From Agrobacterium leguminum (GTDB lineage Bacteria; Pseudomonadota; Alphaproteobacteria; Rhizobiales; Rhizobiaceae), in NCBI RefSeq assembly GCF_015704895.1, contig NZ_JADQWB010000018.1, positions 51,598 through 115,597 of the forward strand: 64,000 bases of DNA, read 5' to 3'. This document shows positions 54,636 to 63,729 of the stretch, one piece after another. The position numbers and the translations under genes were made by a program. Position 1 is the first letter of the stretch. Each line of letters opens with the position of its first letter. The notes under the pieces were generated by a model. The model made no database searches. It was not told where the DNA came from and saw only the letters and a program-made list of their open reading frames with translations.

Positions 54636-56026
54636 GCGGGTATCCTTTGCGGCTCGGCCGGAGACCGGGATGCGGCGGCGGGCGCCATCATGGTTTCGGC
54701 AATGAGGTGGAAGCTCGTGGAGACGTCATCGAGCTGGAAATGCGGCTGAAGGCGCACGGTGCAGGAGAATGTTCCGGGCTTGCCGGGAACCTCGAAGACG
54801 TTGATCCCGGCGGAGCGCAGCGGGTAGCGCGTGCGCAGCGCCGCTTCGGCATCGTCATTGCCGAGCGTGTAGGAGGAAAGCCAGCCTTCCAGTTTGCGCT
54901 CTATCGTCGAGGCATCGCTCAGCTGGCCGATATCGTCGCGCATGATGACCTTGAGGTAATGCGAGAACCGGGAGGCGCACAGAACATATTGCAGCATGGC
55001 CGCGAGGCGGGCGTTCTGTCTTGCCGCTTCGCTGGAATAATGGCCGGGTGCATGCAGGGACTGGTTGGCGTTGAAGATCGCCATGCCGGAGAGATAGGTG
55101 GTGGAGACGGGCACGATGCCGAGATCGGAAAATTGCTGTTCCTGCCCGGTCGTCAGCTGCACTTCGACGGGCGGCTGCGCGGAAAGGCCGTTGCTTTCGA
55201 TGCCGAGATCGAGCGGCGGCAATTGCCGGGAAGAGAGCATGCCGCCATCCACGGCATCCTGTGTCACACCGCGCAGATCCGCAAACCAGCCGGAATCGAC
55301 GAAATTGCGCACCACCACCGTTGCAAAAGCGAAGGCGGCATTGCCCCACAGCAGGGTCTCGCCGCTTTCCTCCACATGCTCGCGGAATGGAAATCCGTCA
55401 TCGCGTCCCCGCGCATAGGGCCTGTAGGGCGAGCGCAGCAAAACGCGCGGCGCGACAAGGCCGACGAAACGGGAATCGTCGCGTGCGCGCAGCGCATTCC
55501 ACCGCAGCCGCGATTTATCCTGCTTCAGCGAGGAAAAATCGTGAACCCGGCTGAGTTCGGCAAAATCCTGCAGGCCGACGGCGGAAGGTGCGGCCGCCGC
55601 GACGAAGGGGCAGAAGGCGGCCGCAGCCACCATGCCGATCTGCGACAGCGTGGTGATGGAATCGGCGCCCTGAAGATCGTCAGGGGAAAAGGCGTAGTCG
55701 CCGATCAACAGGCCGACCGGCTCGCCGCCCGGCATGCCGAATTCGCGATTATAGACGACTTCGAAAAGATGGCTCTGGTCGAAGTCGGTGGCGCGTTCCG
55801 TGTTGCGGGCAAGATCGCGCCAGCTGGCATTCAGCAGCTTCACCTTGACGTCGGCGCCGCGACCAGCCTCGCGAACGACCATGGCAAGCCCGCGCCATCT
55901 CGCTTCCATCGCCTGAAAATCAGGGTGGTGGAGAATGGCGTTCACCTGGCCGGTCAGCGCATCGTCGATGAGGGCGATGAGCTGGTCGGCGAAAATGCGG
56001 GCGTCCGGAAAGGACTGATGCGCCAT
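54632..56026 (-). CDS. tssC40: T6SS sheath large subunit paralogue TssC40
   Basis: 464 residues, TssC family (LIGDYAF, RFSHYLKVIMRD, YPLRSAG). It is clearly diverged from the second TssC gene upstream, and its N terminus lacks the first 30 residues of that paralogue, the part that holds the linker to neighbouring sheath subunits. In A. tumefaciens both TssC40 and TssC41 are needed. A strong hairpin separates the two genes. Confidence 0.9.
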   Translation of the reverse strand: MAHQSFPDARIFADQLIALIDDALTGQVNAILHHPDFQAMEARWRGLAMVVREAGRGADVKVKLLNASWRDLARNTERATDFDQSHLFEVVYNREFGMPGGEPVGLLIGDYAFSPDDLQGADSITTLSQIGMVAAAAFCPFVAAAAPSAVGLQDFAELSRVHDFSSLKQDKSRLRWNALRARDDSRFVGLVAPRVLLRSPYRPYARGRDDGFPFREHVEESGETLLWGNAAFAFATVVVRNFVDSGWFADLRGVTQDAVDGGMLSSRQLPPLDLGIESNGLSAQPPVEVQLTTGQEQQFSDLGIVPVSTTYLSGMAIFNANQSLHAPGHYSSEAARQNARLAAMLQYVLCASRFSHYLKVIMRDDIGQLSDASTIERKLEGWLSSYTLGNDDAEAALRTRYPLRSAGINVFEVPGKPGTFSCTVRLQPHFQLDDVSTSFHLIAETMMAPAAASRSPAEPQRIPA

Positions 56027-56052
56027 GAGCGGGCTCCGGGTGACGAACGGGG

Positions 56053-56074
56053 CCGGGGTGGCGGACCACCCCGG
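56053..56074 (-). other. Very stable intercistronic hairpin after tssC41
   Basis: Nine perfect pairs CCGGGGTGG / CCACCCCGG round a four-base loop, extendable by three more pairs with one G-U. It begins a few bases after the tssC41 stop. There is no T-run, so it is more likely a message stabiliser or partial pause than a terminator. Confidence 0.55.
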
Positions 56075-56081
56075 TCCAGGT

Positions 56082-57563
56082 TCAGTTCTTGGACGGAATA
56101 CGGGCGACCATGCGCAGCGAGGTCGTCAGTTCTTCCATCTGCAACCAAGGCCGCATCCATGCGACCGCATTGTAGGCGCCGGGTTTGCCCGGCACTTCCT
56201 GCACGGTCACCTTGGCGTCGCGCAGCGGATATTTCGCCCGGCTTTCTTCGCCCGCTTCGTCATTGGCGTTGACGTAGTTGGCGATCCAGCGGTTGAGCCA
56301 GACTTCGCAATCGGACGCTTCCATGAAGGAGCCGATCTTGTCGCGGCCCATCACTTTGAGGTAATGCGCGAAGCGCGACGTGGCCATGATGTAGGGCAGG
56401 CGGGCCGAAACGGCGGCGTTGGCCGTGGCTTCCGGCTTGTCGTAAAGCTTCGGCTTGTGCGCGGTCTGGGCACCGAAGAACACCGCATAATCCGTGTTCT
56501 TGTAGTGGCAGAGCGGCAGGAAGCCGAGCTTGCCGAGTTCCGCGTCGCGGCGGTCGGTAATGCCCACTTCGGTCGGGCATTTGAGATCGAGATCGCCGTC
56601 ATCGCTGGAGAAGACGTGCATGGGCAGATTTTCCACCCGGCCGCCATTTTCCGCACCGCGGATCGCCGTGCACCAGCCGCTCTTTGCAAAAGCGTCGGTC
56701 AGCTTCGTTCCCATCACATAGGCGGCGTTCATCCAGCAATATTCGTCATGCTGCAGGTCGCCATTCACCGCACCCCTGGTTTCGTCATAGGCGAAATCGT
56801 CAATCGGGTTGGTTTTCGGGCCATAGGGCATGCGCGCCAGAACACGTGGCAAAGCGAGCGTGACGAAACGGGAATCGTCGCTTTCGCGGAAGCTGCGCCA
56901 CTTGGCATATTCCACCGTATCGAAGATCTTCTCGAGATCGCGCGGACGGGCGAGATCGCGATAATCCTCGAAGCCGAACATCTGCGGGCTTGCCGCCGAG
57001 ATGAACGGTGCGAAAGCCGCCGCCGCAATCGACGAAACCCCCTGAAGCAGCTGTACGTCATCGAAGGAATTGTCGAATTCGTAGTCGCCGATGATCGCGC
57101 CGAGCGGCTCGCCGCCGGGTGTGCCGAATTCGTCTTCGTAGATCGCCTTGAAGAGACGCGACTGATCGAATTCCACGGCCTTTTCCAGATCGCGCGCCAG
57201 TTCCCGCTTGCCGGCGTTCATGACGCGGATCTTCAGGTTGACGCTCGTTTCGGAATTCTTGACGAGATAGTTGAGCCCGCGCCAGGTGCCTTCGAGCTTG
57301 GCGAATTCCGGCGCCTGCATGATGGCGGCGAGCTGTTCGGAAATCGTCCGGTCCAGTTCGGCAATGGCGTGGTTGAGGGTGACGGTGAGGTTGCGGTCGT
57401 ATTTGACCGTTCCCTTCAGCGCTTGGTCTGTCAGCGTGCGCAGAAGATTTTGCGCGCGGTCCGGTTCGGTCTGGCGGGTTGCGGCAACCACCTTGGACAG
57501 CAGTCCCTGATCTTCGGCGGTCGTTGCCTGTGCTTCATTTTTCAGCAGGCTTTCAGCGCTCAT
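56082..57563 (-). CDS. tssC41: T6SS sheath large subunit TssC41
   Basis: 493 residues, full-length TssC (ImpD/VipB). Motifs include IGDYEFD, SRFAHYLKVMGRDKIG and YPLRDAKVTVQEVPGKPG. With TssB it builds the contractile sheath round the Hcp tube. It lies 100 bases after tssB, a gap with several hairpins. Confidence 0.93.
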   Translation of the reverse strand: MSAESLLKNEAQATTAEDQGLLSKVVAATRQTEPDRAQNLLRTLTDQALKGTVKYDRNLTVTLNHAIAELDRTISEQLAAIMQAPEFAKLEGTWRGLNYLVKNSETSVNLKIRVMNAGKRELARDLEKAVEFDQSRLFKAIYEDEFGTPGGEPLGAIIGDYEFDNSFDDVQLLQGVSSIAAAAFAPFISAASPQMFGFEDYRDLARPRDLEKIFDTVEYAKWRSFRESDDSRFVTLALPRVLARMPYGPKTNPIDDFAYDETRGAVNGDLQHDEYCWMNAAYVMGTKLTDAFAKSGWCTAIRGAENGGRVENLPMHVFSSDDGDLDLKCPTEVGITDRRDAELGKLGFLPLCHYKNTDYAVFFGAQTAHKPKLYDKPEATANAAVSARLPYIMATSRFAHYLKVMGRDKIGSFMEASDCEVWLNRWIANYVNANDEAGEESRAKYPLRDAKVTVQEVPGKPGAYNAVAWMRPWLQMEELTTSLRMVARIPSKN

Positions 57564-57616
57564 GTTTCAGTCCTTCCACATGCGGCTTTGAAAAAAATGC
57601 CGCTTGAACAGTTGAA

Positions 57617-57653
57617 GCCCCGCAATCGGGGCCGTTCGGGGAGGTTTTCCTCC
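57617..57653 (-). other. Two tandem hairpins between tssB and tssC41
   Basis: Right after the tssB stop come GGAGG-AAAA-CCTCC (57640-57653) and GCCCCG-ATTG-CGGGGC (57617-57632, minus-strand reading). A third weaker GCGGC/GCCGC pairing follows nearer tssC41. Confidence 0.45.
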
Positions 57654-57663
57654 GCACAGGCGA

Positions 57664-58173
57664 TTATTTGCTCGCGCCGTTCTTTTCCTTGAGTTCGGAA
57701 ACCAGCGTTGCGAGATCGGTCTTGTTCTGCAGAATATCTTCCAGCATCCGCTCCAGATCTTCCGAACGGTCGGCCTTTGAAAGCAGGTCGCGCAGCTCGT
57801 TGCGGGCGTCGAGAAGCGCCTTGAGGGCGGGAACCTGCTGCACGACGGCGCCGGGTTCGAAATCGTCCATGCTTTCGAACTTCAGGTTGACCTGCATGTC
57901 CGTGCCGTCTTTCTGCAGCGTGTTGGCAACGGCAATGTTGAGGCCAGGCGTCATGCGGCGCATCACCTCATCGAAATTGTCGCGGTCGATCTGAACGAAT
58001 TTGCGTTCGCCGAACGGCTTCAGCGGCTGGGTCGGATTGCCCGAGAAATCGCCGAGAACGCCAACGACGAAGGGCAGTTCCTTGACCACCATCGCGCCTT
58101 CGGTTTCGACTTCGTATTTGATGTGGACGCGGGGCTTGCGAACCCGTTCCAGCTTTTCGTGTACACTTGCCAT
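57664..58173 (-). CDS. tssB: T6SS sheath small subunit TssB
   Basis: 169 residues, the usual size for TssB (ImpB/VipA). Motifs [26 protein letters not shown] and [13 protein letters not shown] are diagnostic. It pairs with TssC in the contractile sheath. ATG 58173 follows a perfect AAGGAGG. Confidence 0.94.
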   Translation of the reverse strand: MASVHEKLERVRKPRVHIKYEVETEGAMVVKELPFVVGVLGDFSGNPTQPLKPFGERKFVQIDRDNFDEVMRRMTPGLNIAVANTLQKDGTDMQVNLKFESMDDFEPGAVVQQVPALKALLDARNELRDLLSKADRSEDLERMLEDILQNKTDLATLVSELKEKNGASK

Positions 58174-58186
58174 TTCAACCTCCTTG

Positions 58187-58232
58187 ATGCCCCTTGGCAT
58201 GGCTGACTGTTACGGGACGGCGTCTCCGTCCC
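58187..58232 (-). other. Two hairpins between tssA and tssB
   Basis: GGGACGG-AGACG-CCGTCCC (58214-58232) and ATGCC-AAGG-GGCAT (58187-58200), minus strand. The second ends six bases before the ribosome site of tssB and so could affect its translation. Confidence 0.45.
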
Positions 58233-58240
58233 TTGCCTCG

Positions 58241-59296
58241 TTATTTTCCGTTGTTGTCTCCGCCGGGCTTGATCCCGGCGGCCGTCAGAACTGCATTGCG
58301 GGCCTGTGCCTCGGGCAGAAGCTCCGCCAGCAGTTCGGAAAAATCCATGCGTCCCCTGCGAACCAGCGTTTCGATGGAAAGAGAGATCGGCGAATGCGGT
58401 TCGGTTCGGCGAAAGTAACGCGCAACCGAAAGAAGAGTTTCAAACGCTTCGTCGCGTGAAGATATGCCTTCCGGTGACGTCGCGGCTGTTCGTGCCGCCG
58501 GTTGCCCGTTGTCGTTGGTTCCAGGAACCGCGGCTGCCGCCTGCTCGACCGGTGCCGGCTCCTGCTCGCGCCCGCCCAGCGTGCGGATGGCCGCAGCAGC
58601 TTCGATGAGCGTGTTGCGGATGTTGGAGCTGGGTGGCGCGGACTGGCCGCAGCGTTCGGAAAGAACCGCCATGATGGCGTCGAAGCTGGAGAGGCAGGCG
58701 TTCACCTCCGCCAGATGGGAAGACATGGCGGCAACGCCTGCTTCGGATGCCAGCCGATACAGTTCTTCGCGCCGTTTGCTCTCGTTCGGCCGTTGCGCCA
58801 GCTGGAAATCCCAGAGGCTGTGCTCTCCAAATTTCCCTCCGGGGATCAGCGGCGCAAGCCGGAGCGGCTGTACAAGCGTTCCCTCGGTGCCGATGCCGTT
58901 CAATCCCGCAAAAGGTGCAAATTTTTCCTCATCATTGTCATCGCTGATGGAGCGCAATGAGTCCCAGTGGTTGTAAAAAAGATCGCCACAAAGCTCATAG
59001 ATTTCTCTCAGTCCAGGAAAGCCGCGCAGCCGCAGGCTTGCTTCGGCAAGCCACGCCAATATTTCTATGTCCTTGCTTTCGGAATATATAATCTGCAATC
59101 CAAGATTGCTGACACTGTCCCAGCTACTGGAGATCTTTAAGTTATCCTGTGGGGACGCGGCGCGCTCTTCTGTGCGTGCCTGGTTTCTTTCATCCTTAAT
59201 TCTATAGTATATTTCACGCGTTCTTGAATCGATGCGGATGTTTTCTCCGCAATCTCCAAAAAATTCTATATCTCTTTTAACATGCGGCGCGTTCAA
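58241..59296 (-). CDS. tssA: T6SS assembly protein TssA (ImpA family)
   Basis: 351 residues with an ImpA N-terminal domain (about 50-170: FPGLREIYELCGDLFYNHWD). The C-terminal part is variable and ends in MDFSELLAELLPEAQ. TssA starts or caps sheath growth. The start is a TTG at 59294-59296 with only a distant GGGGA, and the frame stays open for about 18 codons further upstream, so the exact start is uncertain. First gene of the leftward imp operon. Confidence 0.85.
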   Translation of the reverse strand: MNAPHVKRDIEFFGDCGENIRIDSRTREIYYRIKDERNQARTEERAASPQDNLKISSSWDSVSNLGLQIIYSESKDIEILAWLAEASLRLRGFPGLREIYELCGDLFYNHWDSLRSISDDNDEEKFAPFAGLNGIGTEGTLVQPLRLAPLIPGGKFGEHSLWDFQLAQRPNESKRREELYRLASEAGVAAMSSHLAEVNACLSSFDAIMAVLSERCGQSAPPSSNIRNTLIEAAAAIRTLGGREQEPAPVEQAAAAVPGTNDNGQPAARTAATSPEGISSRDEAFETLLSVARYFRRTEPHSPISLSIETLVRRGRMDFSELLAELLPEAQARNAVLTAAGIKPGGDNNGK

Positions 59297-59344
59297 GAGC
59301 AGTCTATCCCCAGAAAATAGTAATGGATTTTTTGTAGTTACTTC

Positions 59345-59356
59345 CCTTACGTAAGG
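59345..59356. promoter_or_regulatory. Perfect 12-base palindrome in the tssA/tssH divergent region
   Basis: CCTTACGTAAGG, 49 bases before tssA and about 160 before tssH. It lies in an AT-rich 220-base region with no gene. A regulator site is possible. In A. tumefaciens this locus is acid-induced through ChvG-ChvI, but I cannot assign this palindrome to ChvI. Confidence 0.4.
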
Positions 59357-59470
59357 CTATTCCTCAGACAGACTTATTCAAAATGTGTCTAAATTGTGGC
59401 GTCTACTGCCTAATCTAACCCGATAAAAAATAAACTTCGGGGTGGACAACCCGGTTTCATCATCATAGTT

Positions 59471-59492
59471 ATTCCACGTCACGTTGTGGAAT
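59471..59492. promoter_or_regulatory. Inverted repeat ATTCCAC-N8-GTGGAAT before tssH
   Basis: Seven-base perfect arms with an eight-base centre, ending 24 bases before the tssH ATG and 10 before its AGGAGG. It could be an operator or a 5' leader hairpin. Confidence 0.4.
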
Positions 59493-59516
59493 GAACCCGG
59501 GCAGGAGGCTCATTGC

Positions 59517-62171
59517 ATGTCGCATATCGATCTCAATCGCCTCGTTGAAGCGCTTGAGCCTGACCTGCGCGTCACCCTTGAAGCTGCGGCTTCCGTTGCG
59601 GTGCGTATGGGGCACAGGTACGTGGATATCCCGCATTGGCTGCTGGCGGTTGTAGATGCCGGCATCTATGCGAAAACATTCGAGGAATTAAAAATTCCAC
59701 TTCCGGTATTGCAGGCGGAAATCGGCCGCAGTCTGGAAGAGGCCGTTATCGGCGATGGCGAGGCTTTGTCGCTCTCCCAGAACGTTCTGACGGCGGGCCG
59801 CGAGGCATGGGTTCTCGCGTCGCTGGAGGGCGGGCGCGACCGCGTGACGCTTTGCGACCTGCTTCTGGCGATGGATGAGGAAACCTCGCTCCGCTCTTTC
59901 GTCCGCTCTGCATTTCCGTCGCTGAAGGCGATGGATCGCGCGGCTCTCGAACGCCTTCGCAGTTCGGTTGAAGACAGCAGCGGAAGAGAGGTTCCTTCCG
60001 CGACGGCGGGTGCAGCGCCGGCCGCCGGCCAGAACGATTTTCTGCGCCTTTACACCCAGGACATGACCGCCGAGGCCCGGAACGGCAAGGTCGATCCGGT
60101 GATCGGGCGCGATGATGAATTGCGCCAACTCGTTGATATTCTTACGCGCCGTCGTCAGAACAATCCCATTCTGGTGGGTGAGGCCGGTGTCGGCAAAACG
60201 GCGGTCGCCGAAGCGCTGGCGCTGGAAATCGCTTCCGGAAATGTGCCGGAAAAATTGCGCAACGTCCGCCTGCTGAACCTCGATATTTCGCTGCTGCAGG
60301 CTGGCGCCGGCGTGAAGGGCGAGTTCGAGCGCCGTCTTCATGGCGTGATCGATGCGGTAAAACGCTCGGCCGAGCCGGTCATCCTGTTCATCGACGAGGC
60401 GCATGGGCTTGTCGGCGCGGGCGGTGCGGCCGGACAGGGCGATGCGGCCAATATTCTCAAGCCCGCTCTCGCGCGCGGCGAAGTGCGCACCGTCGCGGCC
60501 ACGACCTGGAGCGAATACAAGAAATATTTCGAAAAGGATGCGGCGCTGACGCGTCGTTTCCAGCCCGTGCATGTGCGCGAACCGGACGAGACGACCGCGA
60601 TCCGCATGTTGCGCGGTGTCGCCGATAGCTTCGTCAGCCATCATAACGTTATCGTTCGTGACGAGGCGATTGTGGCGGCGGTGCAATTATCCGCGCGTTA
60701 CATGCCGGCGCGGCAATTGCCGGACAAGGCCGTCAGCCTTCTCGATACGGCCGCGGCTGCCGTTTCGCTGGCGCGGCAGACCCTGCCGGAACGGCTGCGC
60801 GCCATGGAAAGCGAGCGGCGTCTTCTGACCGACGAGTTGAACTGGCTTCTGCGTGAACCGCAGGACGAAGAGATGCAAAGCCGGATCCAGTCGATACGCG
60901 ACGAAGTCGAGAAGCTCGAGAGCGGGATTGACGATCTGCGCGGCCGGTACGAAGCGGAAATGGCTGAACTCAGCGAAGAGCAGCCCGTTGAAACCGGCGC
61001 GTCGAATGTGTCGCACCTGCGGCCTGCGGCTGAGACCAAACCGGCAAATGCCGAAAGACTTGTGCCGACGGTGGTCGATCGTGAAGCGATTGCATCCGTC
61101 GTATCGCGATGGACCGGAATTCCGCTCGGCAAGCTTCTGGCCGACCAGATCGAAAGCGCGCGCACATTGGATGCGCGCATGCGCCAGCGGGTCGTGGGGC
61201 AGGATGCTGCAATTACCCGCATTGCCGATGCCATGCGCACCGCCCGTGCCGGATTGTCCGATCCGCGCCGCCCGCCCGCCGTGTTCTTCCTCGTCGGCAT
61301 GTCCGGAACGGGAAAGACCGAGACGGCGCTTTCGCTCGCCGATCTTCTCTATGGCGGTAACAGCCATCTGACGACGATCAACATGTCGGAGTTCAAGGAG
61401 GAGCACAAGGTTTCGCTGCTTCTCGGTTCGCCGCCCGGTTATGTCGGTTTCGGCGAAGGCGGCGTGTTGACGGAAGCGGTTCGCCGCCGACCGTTCGGCG
61501 TTCTCCTTCTCGATGAGATCGACAAGGCCCATCCTGGCGTCCAGGATATTTTCTATCAGGTGTTCGACAAGGGCGTGCTCCGCGATGGCGAAGGCCGCGA
61601 TGTCGATTTCAAGAACACCACGATCTTCATGACGGCCAATACCGGTTCGGAACTGCTGGCCGCGCTCTCTGCCGATCCGGATACGATGCCGGAAGGCGAG
61701 GCGCTGGAAGCGCTGCTGATGCCGGAGCTGACCAGACAGTTCAAGCCCGCATTCCTCGGGCGCACGATCATCCTGCCTTTCATGCCGCTCGGTGCGGAAG
61801 AGCTCGCAAGGATCGTGGATATGCAGATCGGCAAGATCAGGGAACGCGTGCTCGCAACATACGGCGCCGACCTGACCCTTTCCGATGCCGCGCGCGACGC
61901 GTTGGTGGCGCGCGCCGGTGCAAGTGAAATTGGCGCACGCGCCATTGAAATCATGATCGGCAAGGATCTCCTGCCGCCTCTTTCCAGCTTTTTCCTCGAA
62001 AAAGTCATCGCGGGAGAACGCGTGGGCAAGATCGTTGTCGATTTTGGTGAAAACAGGTTCGGCATTCGTGCCGAAGCGGCTGGGGAAACAGATGAATTCG
62101 CCGCGCCCGAAGAGGGTGGGGTGGATAAAGTTGCCGCGTCGGATGGGGCTACCCGACGCATGCGGCATTAA
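59517..62171 (+). CDS. tssH: T6SS sheath-recycling AAA+ ATPase ClpV (TssH)
   Basis: 884 residues. A Clp N-domain (about 1-150), first AAA+ module with [12 protein letters not shown], coiled-coil middle region (about 415-500), and second module with [12 protein letters not shown] and the pore loop GYVGFGEGG. ClpV disassembles contracted TssBC sheaths. The ATG at 59517 has AGGAGG eight bases upstream. The longer frame from 59484 starts inside an inverted repeat. It begins the rightward operon with hcp. Confidence 0.93.
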   Translation: MSHIDLNRLVEALEPDLRVTLEAAASVAVRMGHRYVDIPHWLLAVVDAGIYAKTFEELKIPLPVLQAEIGRSLEEAVIGDGEALSLSQNVLTAGREAWVLASLEGGRDRVTLCDLLLAMDEETSLRSFVRSAFPSLKAMDRAALERLRSSVEDSSGREVPSATAGAAPAAGQNDFLRLYTQDMTAEARNGKVDPVIGRDDELRQLVDILTRRRQNNPILVGEAGVGKTAVAEALALEIASGNVPEKLRNVRLLNLDISLLQAGAGVKGEFERRLHGVIDAVKRSAEPVILFIDEAHGLVGAGGAAGQGDAANILKPALARGEVRTVAATTWSEYKKYFEKDAALTRRFQPVHVREPDETTAIRMLRGVADSFVSHHNVIVRDEAIVAAVQLSARYMPARQLPDKAVSLLDTAAAAVSLARQTLPERLRAMESERRLLTDELNWLLREPQDEEMQSRIQSIRDEVEKLESGIDDLRGRYEAEMAELSEEQPVETGASNVSHLRPAAETKPANAERLVPTVVDREAIASVVSRWTGIPLGKLLADQIESARTLDARMRQRVVGQDAAITRIADAMRTARAGLSDPRRPPAVFFLVGMSGTGKTETALSLADLLYGGNSHLTTINMSEFKEEHKVSLLLGSPPGYVGFGEGGVLTEAVRRRPFGVLLLDEIDKAHPGVQDIFYQVFDKGVLRDGEGRDVDFKNTTIFMTANTGSELLAALSADPDTMPEGEALEALLMPELTRQFKPAFLGRTIILPFMPLGAEELARIVDMQIGKIRERVLATYGADLTLSDAARDALVARAGASEIGARAIEIMIGKDLLPPLSSFFLEKVIAGERVGKIVVDFGENRFGIRAEAAGETDEFAAPEEGGVDKVAASDGATRRMRH

Positions 62172-62228
62172 ACGAAGGGTAACGCGGCCTCGAAGCAAGA
62201 GGTCATTTCAGCTACAGGAGCTTACAGC

Positions 62229-62705
62229 ATGCCAATTTATCTGCAGATTGACGGTATCCAGGGCGACGCCACGCATGAGGAACACCGCAAGTGGATGGAC
62301 ATCGAAGCCATTCACTGGAACGTAGCGCGCAACATGAACACGTCTGCCGGTTCTGCTGCAAACCGCGAAGCATCCGAACCGACCATTTCGGAAGTCATTC
62401 TGACCAAGGTTAGCGATTCTTCTTCCACCAAGCTTTTCCAGGAAGCCTGCGCTGGCCGCACCGGCAAGCTCGCAACCATCCATCTGGTGACCACGGGCAA
62501 TCCGGGCAACACCTATATCGAGTATCTGCTGACGAACACACTCATCGCCAGCTACTCGGTGGATTCCAGCGGTGACCGGCCGGTGGAAACCATCAAGCTC
62601 AACTTCACCAAGATGGAAGTGAAGTACACGCCGTTCGACGACAACAACTCGCCGCAGTCTCCGATGATCGCCTCTTACGATCTGGCGACGACGAAGGCCG
62701 CTTGA
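62229..62705 (+). CDS. hcp: T6SS tube protein Hcp (TssD)
   Basis: 158 residues of the Hcp family (MPIYLQIDGIQGDATHE, SEVILTKVSDSSS, EVKYTPFD). It forms the hexameric inner tube and is secreted. AGGAG lies eight bases before the ATG. It is followed directly by an intrinsic terminator, which should make hcp message far more abundant than that of the effector genes. Confidence 0.95.
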   Translation: MPIYLQIDGIQGDATHEEHRKWMDIEAIHWNVARNMNTSAGSAANREASEPTISEVILTKVSDSSSTKLFQEACAGRTGKLATIHLVTTGNPGNTYIEYLLTNTLIASYSVDSSGDRPVETIKLNFTKMEVKYTPFDDNNSPQSPMIASYDLATTKAA

Positions 62706-62717
62706 TAGCGACGCGAC

Positions 62718-62752
62718 CCGGTGTCGGCATTTGCCGGCACCGGAACGTTTTC
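62718..62752 (+). terminator. Intrinsic terminator after hcp
   Basis: An 11-base-pair stem CCGGTGTCGGC / GCCGGCACCGG (one G-U) round ATTT, followed by AACGTTTTC. Genes downstream on the same strand (tai, tae, vgrG) need read-through or a promoter of their own. Confidence 0.6.
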
Positions 62753-62814
62753 ATTGCAGTTTTGCAGCTCACGTCGTGATGTTTCTCATCCACGTTGGAC
62801 GAGGCGGGTTTCTC

Positions 62815-63204
62815 ATGCGCTCCCTATATGCGTTTTTTGTTTCCGTGCCGGTTGTTCTGGCTCTGTCCGGTCTTTCGTCGGCGGGTGCCGAGGAACGGAC
62901 ATGGATATTCTCCGGTGCCGAACTCAAGCAGGCCATCGAGGGCAAACTTGCCCCGGAAGTGTCTGATCCGGAAATGCGGCGGCTGGTTTCCGTCGCAAAA
63001 TCGAGCGCCTATATTGCCGGTGTGGCCGATCTGACAAGCGGATCGGACTGGTGCGGTGCGGGTGCCGTGGCGCCCCATGAACTCACCGACCGGATTTACA
63101 CCTATCTCGGCGATCTTCCTGCGGAAAAACTGGATGAAAAGGCAGCCACTCTCGTGCGGGAGGCGCTCAAGGTCTCCTTTCCCTGTGAGCAGAAAAGTAA
63201 CTAG
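62815..63204 (+). CDS. tai: Tai4-like T6SS immunity protein
   Basis: 129 residues. A Sec signal peptide (cleavage near AGA|EE, residue 25) sends it to the periplasm. Cys80 and Cys124 are placed to form the disulphide seen in Rap1a/Tai immunity proteins. It should block the amidase encoded next and so protect the cell and its kin. The ATG at 62815 has GAGG ten bases upstream. Upstream in-frame starts would spoil the signal peptide. Confidence 0.8.
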   Translation: MRSLYAFFVSVPVVLALSGLSSAGAEERTWIFSGAELKQAIEGKLAPEVSDPEMRRLVSVAKSSAYIAGVADLTSGSDWCGAGAVAPHELTDRIYTYLGDLPAEKLDEKAATLVREALKVSFPCEQKSN

Positions 63205-63215
63205 TGGGACGAACC

Positions 63216-63716
63216 ATGCGTGTTAACTTTGACACTCTCTATAAGAATTATCCGAGCAGCGACCCGTCGCATCCGAACTATCTCAGCCAGCGTGATCTGT
63301 TCACGGAAATCGGCTGGGACGATTTCATCGGCAATCCGAACTATCACAATACCTGCGCCATCCGCGTCAGCATTGCTTTCGTGAAGTCGGGCATCAACAT
63401 CGTGCCCGCCTCGCACCGCATCCAGAAGGGGCCCCATGCCGGTAAGGGCATAGAGGTGAACATGCGCCGCCTTGCCAACCTGATGAAGCGGACGAGCTAT
63501 CTTGGCGAACCCGAGCCTTTCACTCCCGCGACGGCGCGCAACGGCATCGGTGCGCGCAACGGTGTCGTGGCGTTCAACAATATCCCCGGCTACACCGGCG
63601 GCGGTCATATCGATCTTGTGCGGGGCGGCTCCGAAGCCACCCAATGCGCTTCGGCCTGCTACTACAATTCGGAAACGATCTGGTTCTGGCCCCTGCAGTC
63701 CAGCCGCGGGTCCTGA
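63216..63716 (+). CDS. tae: Tae4-like T6SS amidase effector
   Basis: 166 residues. The catalytic Cys47 (NTCAIRVS) and His131 (GGGHIDLV) of the Tae4 family are present, and Cys144 and Cys148 (CASAC) suit the family disulphide. Tae4 enzymes cut the peptide stem of peptidoglycan between D-Glu and meso-DAP in target cells. There is no signal peptide, as expected for a T6SS cargo. ATG 63216 is preferred by family alignment. A GTG at 63204 directly behind tai's stop is the alternative. Confidence 0.87.
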   Translation: MRVNFDTLYKNYPSSDPSHPNYLSQRDLFTEIGWDDFIGNPNYHNTCAIRVSIAFVKSGINIVPASHRIQKGPHAGKGIEVNMRRLANLMKRTSYLGEPEPFTPATARNGIGARNGVVAFNNIPGYTGGGHIDLVRGGSEATQCASACYYNSETIWFWPLQSSRGS

Positions 63717-63729
63717 TTAGGAGTATCCC

